Part shown: positions 33,301 through 42,494 of the stretch, one piece after another
Numbering within the stretch: the first letter of the stretch is position 1
How the letters are laid out: each line of letters opens with the position of its first letter
NCBI RefSeq assembly: GCF_022129235.1
Contig: NZ_JADQAI010000003.1
Location: 310,001-374,000, forward strand
Length of the DNA: 64,000 bases
Direction: 5' to 3'
Source of the DNA: Psychrobacter sp. Ps6
GTDB lineage: Bacteria > Pseudomonadota > Gammaproteobacteria > Pseudomonadales > Moraxellaceae
Notes under the pieces: generated by a model
Told to the model about the DNA's origin: nothing
Database searches by the model: none
Seen by the model: only the letters and a program-made list of their open reading frames with translations
Translations under genes and position numbers: made by a program

Positions 33301-34662
33301 CTACGCCTCTTTCTTAGCTTTATTCGCAGTCAACATTTCTCGCTCAAGATAATGAATGTTTTGTGCTTCTTTGGCAAAATTCTCATCTGCCAAAATCACA
33401 TCACGATGTAGCGGTATATTGGTTTTGATACCTTCAATAATCAACTCATCAAGTGCATGTATGGTCTTAGCAACGGCTTGCTGGCGAGTCTGACCATGGC
33501 AGATAAGCTTACCAATGAGTGAATCATAGTAAGTCGGTATCTCATAGCCAGGGTATAGATGCGAATCGAATCGTACACCTGCGCCACTTGGCGCAAATAG
33601 TTGATTGACAGTACCAGGACAAGGAACAAAAGTTGCTGGATCTTCAGCATTGATACGACATTCAATCGCGTGACCTTGGATTTCAATCTCACTTTGACGA
33701 TAAGATAAACCATAGCCGGCTGCAATTTTTAGCTGTTCAACGACGACGTCGATACCAGTAATCATCTCGGTTACTGGATGTTCAACTTGCACTCGAGTAT
33801 TCATTTCAATAAAGAAAAATTCATTATTCTCAAACAAAAACTCAAACGTACCAGCGCCGCGGTATTTCACAAGCTCACAGGCTTTCACGCATGCTTTTAA
33901 GATGGGTTCGCGGACATCATCTGGGATATCTGGAGCAGGCGCTTCTTCTAGTACCTTTTGATGGCGACGTTGCAATGAGCAATCACGGTCATATAGATGG
34001 ATAGCATTACCATTACCATCACCCAGTACCTGTACTTCTACGTGGCGCGGGTTTTGTAGATAGCGTTCCATATAGACGGTGTCATCACCGAACCAGAGCT
34101 CAGCTTCTTGCTTAGCAGCTTGTACTTGACCGACCAGCTCATCAAAGCGCTCAACGACGCGCATACCGCGTCCACCGCCGCCAGAGGCCGCTTTAATCAA
34201 TAGCGGAAAACCAATATTACGTGCTTGTTCTTCAGCATTATGTAGAGTAACGGCACCCACAGAACCAGGTACAGTTGGTACGCCCGCTTTTTTCATGGCG
34301 TTAATGGCAGAGACTTTATTGCCCATCAAGCGAATATGATCAGCATTGGGGCCAACGAAAGTCAATCCTGCTTCTTCTACGCGCTCAGCGAACTCAGCAT
34401 TTTCAGACAAAAAACCATAACCCGGATGAATAGCATCCGCGCCAGTGATTTCAGCAGCAGTTAAGATAGTATTAATATCAAGATAACTTTGATTGGCATT
34501 AGGCTTACCAATACAAATTGCCTCATCAACAAAGCGCAGGTGCATCAAGTTGGCATCAGCAGTAGAGTAGACGCCTACCGTTTCGATACCTAGCGCTTTG
34601 CAAGCTCGAACGATACGCAGGGCAATCTCACCTCTATTGGCAATGAGCAATTTTTTTATCAT
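33301..34662 (-). CDS. accC: Biotin carboxylase subunit of acetyl-CoA carboxylase
   Basis: It carboxylates biotin on AccB with ATP and bicarbonate, the first half of malonyl-CoA formation. The 453-aa ATP-grasp protein has the N-terminal [22 protein letters not shown]-loop [12 protein letters not shown], catalytic-region [17 protein letters not shown], and a C-terminal RINAEDP segment. AGGATG precedes ATG 34662. It lies 125 nt downstream of accB on the same strand, the usual accBC operon. Confidence 0.97.
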   Translation of the reverse strand: MIKKLLIANRGEIALRIVRACKALGIETVGVYSTADANLMHLRFVDEAICIGKPNANQSYLDINTILTAAEITGADAIHPGYGFLSENAEFAERVEEAGLTFVGPNADHIRLMGNKVSAINAMKKAGVPTVPGSVGAVTLHNAEEQARNIGFPLLIKAASGGGGRGMRVVERFDELVGQVQAAKQEAELWFGDDTVYMERYLQNPRHVEVQVLGDGNGNAIHLYDRDCSLQRRHQKVLEEAPAPDIPDDVREPILKACVKACELVKYRGAGTFEFLFENNEFFFIEMNTRVQVEHPVTEMITGIDVVVEQLKIAAGYGLSYRQSEIEIQGHAIECRINAEDPATFVPCPGTVNQLFAPSGAGVRFDSHLYPGYEIPTYYDSLIGKLICHGQTRQQAVAKTIHALDELIIEGIKTNIPLHRDVILADENFAKEAQNIHYLEREMLTANKAKKEA

Positions 34663-34787
34663 GGGTTCATCCTTGTCGAAGCATCAGTTATTGACTGAGT
34701 CTTGATATATGGCACTCTGTTATTTGACTTCGATGCGATATGTATATCAAAAACCAGCCATAATGAAATAAAGTATGGCAAATATCG

Positions 34788-35216
34788 TTACGCTTTATAA
34801 CGTATGACAGGTTGGCCGAACTGTACGACTTCAGAATTATCTACCAAGATTTCGTCAACAATACCACTTTGAGTCGCTTCAAGAGGGTTCATGATTTTCA
34901 TCGCTTCGATAATACCTAGAGTATCACCCGCTTGAACTTTTTGACCAACTTTTACAAATGGTGGGTCGTTAGGACTTGGCGCTGAATAAAAAACACCAAC
35001 CATCGGCGAGTTTTCGACGCTACCCGCTTTTTCCGCAGGTTTTCCTTCAGCAGCAACAGGCGCTGCGCTAGCAGTTGGCGCTGCCATCATGGCTGGTGCA
35101 GGCGCATCATAGTGACGAGTTAAGCTAATATGCTCGTCGTCTGAACTGATTTCTAAGTTAACCAGTTCACTTTCTTCCATAAGGGCGATGAGGGTGCGTA
35201 TTTTTTCAATATCCAT
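34788..35216 (-). CDS. accB: Biotin carboxyl carrier protein of acetyl-CoA carboxylase
   Basis: It carries carboxybiotin between AccC and the transcarboxylase AccAD. The 142-aa protein has an N-terminal dimerisation segment, an Ala/Pro-rich linker (about residues 38-62) and a C-terminal biotinyl domain with biotin-accepting Lys107 in EAMKIMN. The thumb-like SPNDPPFVKVGQ is present. It is the first gene of accBC. Confidence 0.97.
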   Translation of the reverse strand: MDIEKIRTLIALMEESELVNLEISSDDEHISLTRHYDAPAPAMMAAPTASAAPVAAEGKPAEKAGSVENSPMVGVFYSAPSPNDPPFVKVGQKVQAGDTLGIIEAMKIMNPLEATQSGIVDEILVDNSEVVQFGQPVIRYKA

Positions 35217-35458
35217 AGTTTTTATCTGACCTTGTACTAAATTCGAGAAATAGTGTAACTAAATATTGTCTAATTAGTTGCTAATGATACCTAGATTCAG
35301 AGCAATGAGCAATCAATGTACAGTTGTTAACTGAGATTTTTTACATATTTTGACGTAAGCCATGTTTTCAGTAAGAAATCATCTACGATTCATCATAGTC
35401 TATGTGACTAAGTATCGCTAGCAATGGTTATGAGATGTGACGTTTTAATCAATCAGTT

Positions 35459-36826
35459 TCAACCCCAAAGCGTTGTTAAACGTCTTTGTTGATAGCGCAG
35501 CCGAAGTGTCAATAGAATAGAAGATAAGAATAGGCCTGTGATTAATGCCATCCAAAAGCCTTGAGCGCCAACATCAGTGAAACGCACTAAATAGATACCC
35601 AGTGGTAGCGCCACTAACCAATAGCAAAAAAGCGTTACCCACATCGGTATGGTGGTGTCTTGCATACCGCGTAATATACCAGCGACATTGACCTGCCAGC
35701 CATCAAATAACTGATAAGCAAGGGCAAAGATGAGCAAATGCATAGACTCCGCTCTAACCGCTGGATTATCGGTAAATGCTGCTGCCAGCTCTGGTCTAAA
35801 TAGCCATATGCCAAGCATACAAGTGAGCGCAATCAATACTGTCCAGACAAGTCCAGTGGCTTGTACTTGGCGAAGTGCTAAGAGGTTTTTTTGACCATAA
35901 CGATTTGAGACCATAATGGTGAGTGCCATCGCGACGGATATCGGTATCATAAATAGCTGTGACGTTACTGATAAAGCCACTTGATGCGACGCTGTTGCAA
36001 GCTCTCCTAGCGGACTGATAACAAGAGCGCCCAAACTAAATAAACTGGCCTCAAAAAAGATAGAGACACCAATAGGAATACCCAATTTTAGAAGTTTTTT
36101 GATCTGTGTGCGATTTGGGCTAGTAAAACCATAAAAAAAGCGAGTGCTAGCAAACTCTTGTCGCTTAGTAAAGCTGGTATAAATAGCCAGCAACAGGACG
36201 TTGATCCATAGTACCAATGCGGTCGCCACACCGCAGCCTGCACCGCCCATCTCGGGCATACCAAATAAACCATGGATAAAAATATAGTTCAGAGGAATAT
36301 CGGCGAGTAGACCGACAATACTAATAACCGTCACCGGCTCAGGTCGACCAAGCGCTTCGCAATAACTGCGTAACACAGCATAGACAGCTAATGCAGGAAA
36401 ACCAAAAGACACACCATGCAAATATTGTGTTGCTATAGGCTGAATGTTTTTAGGAACACCCATGATGCCAAGGACATTAGGTGCCAAATTGACAACAATA
36501 AAACCAATAAGGCCAAGAGCGCCTGCTGTCCACAAGGACTGCTGAGTAATATGAGGAACCTGATGATGCTGGTCTTGACCGACAGCCTCACCAATGAGAG
36601 GGGTAGTGGCAATCAATACACCTGTTGCTAACAAAAACAGCGGTAGCCAAATGCCAGATCCAACTGCTACGGCCGCCAAATCAAGCGCGGATACTTGGCC
36701 TGCCATAATAGCATCGACAACCCCAAGCGCTGCTTGGCAAAACTGAGTAATCAAGATAGGTAGAGCGAGTACCCCTAAGCGTAAACTGTAGCTTTTGAAG
36801 TCTCTGAAAGATAATGGGAAAACCAT
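35459..36826 (-). CDS. MATE-family efflux transporter (NorM-like)
   Basis: A 455-aa membrane protein with twelve helices in two bundles. It has the first-helix pattern LALPILITQFCQAALGVVDAIMAG and GVATALVLWINVLLLA in the middle. NorM-type members expel drugs or metabolites in exchange for Na+ or H+. The first ATG is at 36826; an upstream TTG at 36883 would add residues foreign to the family. No Shine-Dalgarno is obvious for either. The substrate is unknown. Confidence 0.88.
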   Translation of the reverse strand: MVFPLSFRDFKSYSLRLGVLALPILITQFCQAALGVVDAIMAGQVSALDLAAVAVGSGIWLPLFLLATGVLIATTPLIGEAVGQDQHHQVPHITQQSLWTAGALGLIGFIVVNLAPNVLGIMGVPKNIQPIATQYLHGVSFGFPALAVYAVLRSYCEALGRPEPVTVISIVGLLADIPLNYIFIHGLFGMPEMGGAGCGVATALVLWINVLLLAIYTSFTKRQEFASTRFFYGFTSPNRTQIKKLLKLGIPIGVSIFFEASLFSLGALVISPLGELATASHQVALSVTSQLFMIPISVAMALTIMVSNRYGQKNLLALRQVQATGLVWTVLIALTCMLGIWLFRPELAAAFTDNPAVRAESMHLLIFALAYQLFDGWQVNVAGILRGMQDTTIPMWVTLFCYWLVALPLGIYLVRFTDVGAQGFWMALITGLFLSSILLTLRLRYQQRRLTTLWG

Positions 36827-37180
36827 GGTAAGCAACTTTTTATTCTTTGCGATAATTGTTATGAAGGTAGTAACGATGAACAAGTAAATATCGTCGTCAA
36901 TTCAATATTGACACAGTATGAGAAGAGTCGTGCCGACGATGATACTCCGATAAATAATATGAGCAAGCTTATACAGACGGAGTAAGAAAATAAAAGTGAA
37001 GGCACTAAAATAAAAATAACCCGTCAATCCAAGCAGTAGATTGACAGGTCATATACACATAAGATGGTAAAGAAGCCAGACTATGATGTCAACGATTTAG
37101 AGATACTATGTGAGCATTCATCTTAAGCTTGTTTTACCTAGGTATTGATAATCAGTAAATTCAGTAGATAAAGGGTCGAG
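36827..37180. other. Region between MATE and EVE-domain genes
   Basis: A 354-nt gap on the minus-strand transcripts. It holds the terminator of the EVE gene (37012-37049) and presumably the MATE promoter. No further reading frame or repeat is convincing. Confidence 0.6.
37012..37049 (-). terminator. Rho-independent terminator of the EVE-domain gene
   Basis: Minus-strand CCTGTCAATC / GATTGACGGG (one G-U pair) followed by TTATTTTTATTTTA. Confidence 0.75.
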
Positions 37181-37669
37181 CTAATCGGTGTGTTCTGGCA
37201 GTAGCTTGAGTGTCTCAGCCATGTCTATAATCGCGTGCCAGTGTTTGGGCTCTAATGGAATGACCGTTAATTGCTCGCAGCCCTTTCTCAGTAGTAATGA
37301 ATCCTCAAGCGCAGGCAAAAATTTCAGCTCTGATAACGGCAATACCTCTGTAAAAGCTTGCTCAAAAGTGAGATCAACCATATACCAGCGTGGCTCTTCT
37401 TCGGTTGCAATAGGATCATAGTGACGATGCTCGGGGTGGAATTGAGTGGGGTCAGGGTAGCCTGCTTGACTGACCGTCATAATACCAGCCACACCAGAGG
37501 GTCTTGCGCTAGAATGATAAAAGAACACTTTATCACCGACTTTCATATCGTCACGCATAAAGTTGCGAGCACGGTAGTTACGGACGCCATCCCAGCTATC
37601 TGTATCCAATCGTTGTAAATCGTGAATACCAAAAAACTTTGGGTTTGATTTCATTAGCCAATAAGCCAT
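37181..37669 (-). CDS. EVE-domain protein
   Basis: A 162-aa EVE-domain protein (PUA-like fold) of the type that binds modified bases in DNA or RNA. Characteristic parts are AYWLMKSNP at the start, DGVRNYRARNFMRDDMKVGDKVFFYHSS, and GVAGIMTVSQAGYPDPTQF. The start taken is ATG 37669 with AGGA upstream, matching the family N-terminus; a second ATG lies seven codons earlier. The ligand is unknown in this branch. It is divergent from hemW. Confidence 0.88.
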   Translation of the reverse strand: MAYWLMKSNPKFFGIHDLQRLDTDSWDGVRNYRARNFMRDDMKVGDKVFFYHSSARPSGVAGIMTVSQAGYPDPTQFHPEHRHYDPIATEEEPRWYMVDLTFEQAFTEVLPLSELKFLPALEDSLLLRKGCEQLTVIPLEPKHWHAIIDMAETLKLLPEHTD

Positions 37670-37990
37670 ATGTCTTATCCTTTGCTTCATTTTTACATTT
37701 AATATTTAACATTGTCAGGGTGCGTTTTTTATTAACCAGCTTTCAAGCGCGCCGCAAATGTAATGGTTATATTCTGAATACAGCGCTGCGCTTTGGATGC
37801 TGTACGGTTAATAGTATCTTTATATACTGCCTGCAAGTTACCATAGTGAATAGGGAGTTTGTACGTGGCTTTATGCGTGGCTTTGTTAATAGTTTTACGT
37901 TAGTTAGGCTTTTCTTTATATCATCTAGCCGTTATCCTAGCGATACTTTTGATACTGATCATCATTGCCCATTACACAATAAGTTTATTT
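37670..37990. other. Intergenic region between the EVE gene and hemW
   Basis: A 321-nt divergent region holding the promoters of both genes. Open frames here lack ribosome binding sites and family resemblance. No inverted repeat stands out. Confidence 0.5.
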
Positions 37991-39319
37991 ATGTCCAAAA
38001 TGAATGCTGATAGCTCGCCGAATAACCTTGATACGTTGCAACTCGCAGAAAAGATGACAGATACTAGCGTTGTAGAGGTGACGAGCATTCCACTGTCGCT
38101 CTATATCCATATCCCATGGTGTGTGAAAAAATGTCCTTACTGCGACTTCAACTCGCATGAGCTTCCTATAGACAGTCAGTTGTCTATGTATGATGACTAT
38201 GTCGATGCGCTCCTTTTGGATGCGAATATGCAACAGTCATTGGCGCAAGGGCGTCAAATCAGCTCAATATTTATTGGCGGTGGCACACCATCACTATTGC
38301 CAATTGCTCAGTATCAGCGACTGTTTTCTGGTTTGCGGTCATGTTTTGAATTTGCAGAGGACATCGAGATTACGATGGAGGCCAATCCAGGGACACTTGA
38401 GCATGCGCCATTTGCTCAGTATCTAGAGGTTGGTATCAATCGATTATCTATCGGCGTACAGAGCTTTGACGCTGATAAGCTCAAAGTGCTTGGACGTATC
38501 CATGATCCTGTACAAGCGTTATCAGCGATTCGTGCTGCTAGGGCTGCTGGATTTACGCGAGTCAATGTCGATCTCATGCATGGTCTGCCGCAGCAAACCA
38601 TGAACGAAGCATTAAATGACATTCAAATGGCGCACGATGCTGGCGCAACGCATATCTCATGGTACCAATTAACGATTGAGCCTAACACGGTGTTTTATCG
38701 TAGCCAGCCTATTTTACCCGATGAAGACAACTTGGCAGATATCGAACAAGCGGGGCAAACGCTGTTGCAGCAATTGGGGTACAGCAATTATGAGGTTTCT
38801 GCATGGGCGGGCGAGTCAGATAAGCCTTGCCGTCACAATATCAACTATTGGCAGTTTGGCGACTATCTAGCGATAGGTGCTGGTGCACATGGTAAAGTGA
38901 CGATTGATTGTCACGCAGACAGAGGTAGCGCACCGTCAAAAGAAAGTGATAAATCAGAAAACGATTTGTTAGCAGAATCAGGTATCTATCGTTTTAGCAA
39001 ATCACGTTTGCCAAAAGATTATGTAGGAGATATAGAGACAGAAAAATCCAAGAGCACTCAAAACGTACCAAAAATGGTTGGTTGGCAAGCAATCGATACA
39101 GATGAGCTCGTTAGCGAGTTTATGTTAAATGTACTGCGCTTACATGGCGGTGTTGCTTGGGCGTTATTTGAGCAGAGAACAGGACTTAAGCTTGAAAGCG
39201 TTACCACACAAGTAGACAAGTTGATTAAGAAAGGGCTACTGCTAGATAGTAAAACTCAGTTACAACCAACATTGTTAGGTCAGCGTTATCTTAATCAAAT
39301 ACTGCGTGCTTTTTTATAG
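37991..39319 (+). CDS. hemW: Radical SAM haem chaperone HemW
   Basis: A radical SAM protein related to oxygen-independent coproporphyrinogen oxidase. The family member HemW delivers haem to respiratory enzymes rather than making it. The 442-aa protein has the cluster motif Cys44, Cys48, Cys51 (HIPWCVKKCPYCDFN), then FIGGGTPSLL and RLSIGVQSFD. A single CxxxCxxC without the HemN-specific residues favours HemW. A polar insert with many Lys and Ser (about residues 310-355) breaks up the C-terminal part. ATG 37991 lacks a clear ribosome binding site; ATG 38000 is possible. Confidence 0.9.
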   Translation: MSKMNADSSPNNLDTLQLAEKMTDTSVVEVTSIPLSLYIHIPWCVKKCPYCDFNSHELPIDSQLSMYDDYVDALLLDANMQQSLAQGRQISSIFIGGGTPSLLPIAQYQRLFSGLRSCFEFAEDIEITMEANPGTLEHAPFAQYLEVGINRLSIGVQSFDADKLKVLGRIHDPVQALSAIRAARAAGFTRVNVDLMHGLPQQTMNEALNDIQMAHDAGATHISWYQLTIEPNTVFYRSQPILPDEDNLADIEQAGQTLLQQLGYSNYEVSAWAGESDKPCRHNINYWQFGDYLAIGAGAHGKVTIDCHADRGSAPSKESDKSENDLLAESGIYRFSKSRLPKDYVGDIETEKSKSTQNVPKMVGWQAIDTDELVSEFMLNVLRLHGGVAWALFEQRTGLKLESVTTQVDKLIKKGLLLDSKTQLQPTLLGQRYLNQILRAFL

Positions 39320-39371
39320 TATCTGATAAAGTGGATGTGTAGTAACTAATTAGAACAAAGAATCCGTGACC

Positions 39372-39403
39372 AAAAAAAGGACTTACAAAACAGTAAGTCC
39401 CTC
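39372..39403 (-). terminator. Terminator of the entericidin-like gene
   Basis: Minus-strand GGACTTAC-TGTTTT-GTAAGTCC followed by T7. It lies between hemW and the small lipoprotein gene. Confidence 0.85.
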
Positions 39404-39426
39404 AAAAAATCTAAAACAATCAAACC

Positions 39427-39567
39427 TTAGATTTTGTTTTGTACTTCTTGTGCGCTACCAGATACAGCATTACCAGCGCTTGATACGTCTTGGCCCAAGC
39501 CTTTGAACGTGTTGCAACCAGTTAGAACAAACATAGCAGCTAAAGATGCGATGATTACTTTTTTCAT
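39427..39567 (-). CDS. Entericidin-like small lipoprotein
   Basis: A 46-aa peptide starting MKKVIIASLAAMFVLTGC. The lipobox LTGC and a short mature part with GLGQDVSSAGNAV and a closing Q/N-rich helix match the entericidin A/B (EcnAB) family of tiny outer-membrane lipoproteins. The start ATG 39567 has GAGG upstream. A single gene is seen rather than an antidote/toxin pair. It has its own terminator. Confidence 0.82.
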   Translation of the reverse strand: MKKVIIASLAAMFVLTGCNTFKGLGQDVSSAGNAVSGSAQEVQNKI

Positions 39568-39829
39568 AATAATATCCTCAAAGATAAATGGATGGTTTAT
39601 AAATAACAACAGTGAGGCTAAACGGCAGGTTCAGGCATCACTGAAGGGGTATTGGATGAGGCAGTCATACATAAATGCTATCTCGCTATCCATTACAGAC
39701 ATCATAGTGAAAGTTAAAAACCCTGCACAGTATCAAAATGTAATTATTGGCAGTAAACTGTAACTTTTAATTACCTACCGCTCATAAATTTAAATAATAG
39801 AGCATCGACCATTTGTGGAGTAAACAAAT

Positions 39830-40390
39830 ATGACCATTCATATCGTGTTGGTCGCCCCAAAAATGCCGAGTAATACTGGCAACATTATTCGTTTGTGTGC
39901 CAACAGCGGCGCGCAGCTGCATTTAGTCAGACCGTTAGGGTTTGAGCTTGATGATAAGAAACTACGCCGCGCAGGCCTTGATTATCATGAATACGCACAT
40001 TTGCAGGTACATGATGATTGGACAGCCGCACGGCAGGCGCTGCAAGTAGCCGACTGCCATATTGTCACGGCTTTAACAACCAAACTGAGCAAACCATTCT
40101 ATGATTATGATTTTGGTGGGCAAGTAGACAGTGAGAAGCTTGATAGGAAAGCCATGCCCAATATCGCGCTAGTCTTTGGTTCTGAGACAGCAGGTCTGGC
40201 AGATGATATCCGTGAAGATATCGGTGCCGATAACTGGTTGAGATTACCAATGTTGGCTGATTCGCGCAGTCTAAATTTATCCAATAGTGTCGCCATATGC
40301 TTGTATGAAATATGGCGACAGCAAGGATTCTTGGGTGATGAAGGTCGTAGTATTGGCTATGAGACCTTGACGGTCTATGACCCAAAATAG
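39830..40390 (+). CDS. trmL: tRNA (cytidine(34)-2'-O)-methyltransferase TrmL
   Basis: A SPOUT-class enzyme that 2'-O-methylates nucleotide 34 of two leucine tRNAs. The 186-aa length, the N-terminal PKMPSNTGNIIRLCANSGA, the FGSETAGL loop and the knot motif LADSRSLNLSNSVAICLYE are diagnostic. GGAG precedes the ATG. In E. coli its action on the cmnm5U tRNA depends on prior modification by MnmEG, whose mnmG is also in this window. Confidence 0.95.
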   Translation: MTIHIVLVAPKMPSNTGNIIRLCANSGAQLHLVRPLGFELDDKKLRRAGLDYHEYAHLQVHDDWTAARQALQVADCHIVTALTTKLSKPFYDYDFGGQVDSEKLDRKAMPNIALVFGSETAGLADDIREDIGADNWLRLPMLADSRSLNLSNSVAICLYEIWRQQGFLGDEGRSIGYETLTVYDPK

Positions 40391-40515
40391 CTATGTAATT
40401 CAATACTTAAACAATGGCGACAGACTTGGAAATCTCTGTGTGTTGAATGAGCAGTTAGATACTGCCCATTCATATATGGCGAGTATCTAGTACGATGTCT
40501 AGAGTATATTATCGT

Positions 40516-40875
40516 TTATAAACAGTTGGGCGGCTTTGGCAGTCCAGCTAAGCGATTGACATGGCGTGCCACCAAACCAGTATTAAATAGCTGCTGTAGC
40601 TTTTGATTGCTGATGTCGTGCTCAGGCAGGGTTTTCTGTAGCCATTTAATCAATGGGCGTGTCGCTGGTGCATGATTAAACTTGATGAAAAACGCGCGCA
40701 CTTGCTGCAAGATTTGTAAGTGCTCACTCGTTAAGCTGACATCTAGTGTGTCTGCCAGTTGCTGTGCGATATCAGGTGTCCAAATCGTATGGTCACACAA
40801 ATGACCATCTTGATCTAAAGCAATATCGCTCGATGCTGTGGCAATATGAGTTGTCGTAGAGGTATGAGTCATCAT
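40516..40875 (-). CDS. tusE: Sulfur carrier TusE (DsrC-like)
   Basis: It takes persulfide sulfur from the TusBCD complex and hands it to MnmA for 2-thiouridine synthesis. The 119-aa protein ends in GLPKPPNCL, with the essential penultimate Cys118. The mid-part VSLTSEHLQILQQVRAFF is family-typical. Its ATGATG start overlaps the tusB stop (ATGATGA), so translation is coupled. It is the last gene of tusDCBE. Confidence 0.93.
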   Translation of the reverse strand: MMTHTSTTTHIATASSDIALDQDGHLCDHTIWTPDIAQQLADTLDVSLTSEHLQILQQVRAFFIKFNHAPATRPLIKWLQKTLPEHDISNQKLQQLFNTGLVARHVNRLAGLPKPPNCL

Positions 40876-41201
40876 AAGGCAATCGTCACCACTTTATCAA
40901 ACTGGCTATCCTGAGATAGGCTAATCCATTCTTCATCCGTTAAAATACCAGTCAATTTGCTCTCTAAATTTAGCTTGCCAGTGGTATTCGCCGTCAGCTG
41001 CGCTATATCATCCGCTAATGCATAAATACCTGCAATACCATCTATTTCACTATCATTCAAATAAGCATTAAGCCAGTCGATAAAAGCGGCTGTGGTACCA
41101 ATTAAGATAATACTATCGCCAGTGCGCCAAGTGCGAGACATCTCTTCAGCACTGCGCCTGAGGGTATCCATCGTGCTGTGTAATTGATATAAAGTTGCCA
41201 T
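40872..41201 (-). CDS. tusB: Sulfur relay protein TusB (DsrH-like)
   Basis: A subunit of the TusBCD heterohexamer that relays sulfur between TusA and TusE. The 109-aa protein matches in size and in the YALADDIAQL segment, and has no cysteine, as TusB needs none for catalysis. Sequence identity to E. coli TusB is visibly low, so the name rests largely on position in tusDCBE. The start is ATG 41201; a TTG at 41213 is an alternative. Confidence 0.85.
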   Translation of the reverse strand: MATLYQLHSTMDTLRRSAEEMSRTWRTGDSIILIGTTAAFIDWLNAYLNDSEIDGIAGIYALADDIAQLTANTTGKLNLESKLTGILTDEEWISLSQDSQFDKVVTIAL

Positions 41202-41254
41202 AACAGTGTCCAAGTGTGTGCTTTATTATTTTATAAGTCTGATTATATTGCCAA

Positions 41255-41581
41255 TTAAAAAGTTAAAATCTGCTCAAAATCTTGCGAGCGGATCATTTCT
41301 GGCACCAGCATGAGCTGTGAAGTCAGATCTACTGGCAGCATCCCGATCACCCAACCACTAAAGACATCATCAGGTAGCCAAGCCGCTGGCATGTCGTAAA
41401 GATCAAGCGACTGAATCATACCGTGCAAACGTGATTCAGGCTGCATCAATAAGCCAAAAACAGGTGCATCCAAGTACAGCTGCACTTCATGACCGAATGT
41501 CGCTAATGTCAGTGCCAATGCACAGCCCTCATAGCTTGCTGCTTCGGTGGGTGTATGCAGCTGGATTAATAATCTCATCAT
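41255..41581 (-). CDS. tusC: Sulfur relay protein TusC (DsrF-like)
   Basis: A 108-aa DsrE/F-fold subunit of TusBCD. A central LDLYDMPAAWLPD segment and a closing DFEQILTF resemble TusC. Two adjacent ATGs (41581, 41578) follow AGGAA. It lies 53 nt before tusB and 49 nt after tusD. Confidence 0.88.
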   Translation of the reverse strand: MMRLLIQLHTPTEAASYEGCALALTLATFGHEVQLYLDAPVFGLLMQPESRLHGMIQSLDLYDMPAAWLPDDVFSGWVIGMLPVDLTSQLMLVPEMIRSQDFEQILTF

Positions 41582-41630
41582 GTATTCCTAAATATATTTA
41601 TCGCAGGCTAATGTCGTAATAGATGCGCTA

Positions 41631-42095
41631 TCAAAACTGTATTAAACGGCAGCCATCCTGCATCATCAGAGCGAGTTCACTGAGTCCCACCAACGTAAAT
41701 CCTGTCGCCAGATTGTCACCATCAAGCTGATGACGGGTACTGTTATCCGCGTCACTCACACCGCGGCTAAGAGCTGTGCTGACACAAACAGGCAGTGGTA
41801 ACTGATATTGTTCAGCCAACATTTGCCACTCTTTGGTCAAATTCATTTGATCAGCGGACTGCCAGCGTAGCCGATTCGCCAGATGCGCCGAATCCCCATA
41901 AAAAAAGACATTGAGCAACGCCCGTTTGGTGTTAGGATTGTCGATGTCTTCTTTGTTGACGATATCGTCTGCATGACTATCGATATTATGATCAGCCGAT
42001 GCGCTCTTAAGGTACGCGCGCGCATATCGTAATGCTAAATGCGCTAATGGGTGACTAGGGTCAGCGGTAATGAGTAGTAGCGGGGTAGTAGTCAT
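41631..42095 (-). CDS. tusD: Sulfurtransferase TusD (DsrE-like)
   Basis: The catalytic subunit of TusBCD. The active-site cysteine lies in LPVCVSTALSRGV, as in TusD/DsrE. The protein is 154 aa, longer than E. coli TusD (128), because of an Asp/Asn-rich insertion around residues 30-55. The start is ATG 42095; GTG at 42110 is possible. It is the first gene of tusDCBE. Confidence 0.9.
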   Translation of the reverse strand: MTTTPLLLITADPSHPLAHLALRYARAYLKSASADHNIDSHADDIVNKEDIDNPNTKRALLNVFFYGDSAHLANRLRWQSADQMNLTKEWQMLAEQYQLPLPVCVSTALSRGVSDADNSTRHQLDGDNLATGFTLVGLSELALMMQDGCRLIQF

Positions 42096-42494
42096 AGAGG
42101 GCAGTATCACATATTATAAATAAGCGTTTAGAGAGTGTTATAAGGGTGAGACAGTATTATTGAAAGGCTATAACTGTTTTGTGTGAAGCAGTCTAGTCGA
42201 TTTATAGTCGAGCTTTAATATTTCTTAATACTATTGAGCCAAAATGCTATTTTTATGGAGTATAAAGGTGCGTTGCAATGAAGCTGTCTCAAAGCATTTC
42301 GATTAAAGACGTTTATGCTACCATAAAGCGGCTCAAAGCAAATAGAGTCACTGTTACTAAACAGGGCTTTATGTTTTGTAATGATATATTGAGTATGTTC
42401 ATCTGATGCTGTGACTGTCTCGTAAGAAAAAATAATAAACTTATGAGTTGGGTTCACGTAGTCTTACCATTCTATGTAAGGAGTTTTTGTCACT
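42096..42494. other. Divergent region between tusD and glnE
   Basis: A 399-nt AT-rich gap with the promoters of the tus operon and of glnE. AAGGAG at 42477-42482 is the glnE ribosome binding site, about 12 nt from its ATG. A minus-strand frame at 42215-42457 begins with GTG without a ribosome binding site, and I do not accept it. Confidence 0.5.

Noticed and set aside
37639..38010. Plus-strand frame overlapping the starts of the EVE gene and hemW
   Set aside because: It overlaps both well-supported genes and has no ribosome binding site or domain.
40444..40474. Inverted repeat TGAATGAGCAG / CTGCCCATTCA after trmL
   Set aside because: It has one mismatch and no T-run on either strand, so I do not call it a terminator.
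42215..42457. 80-codon minus-strand frame between tusD and glnE
   Set aside because: It starts with GTG without a ribosome binding site, resembles no family, and lies in AT-rich promoter DNA.
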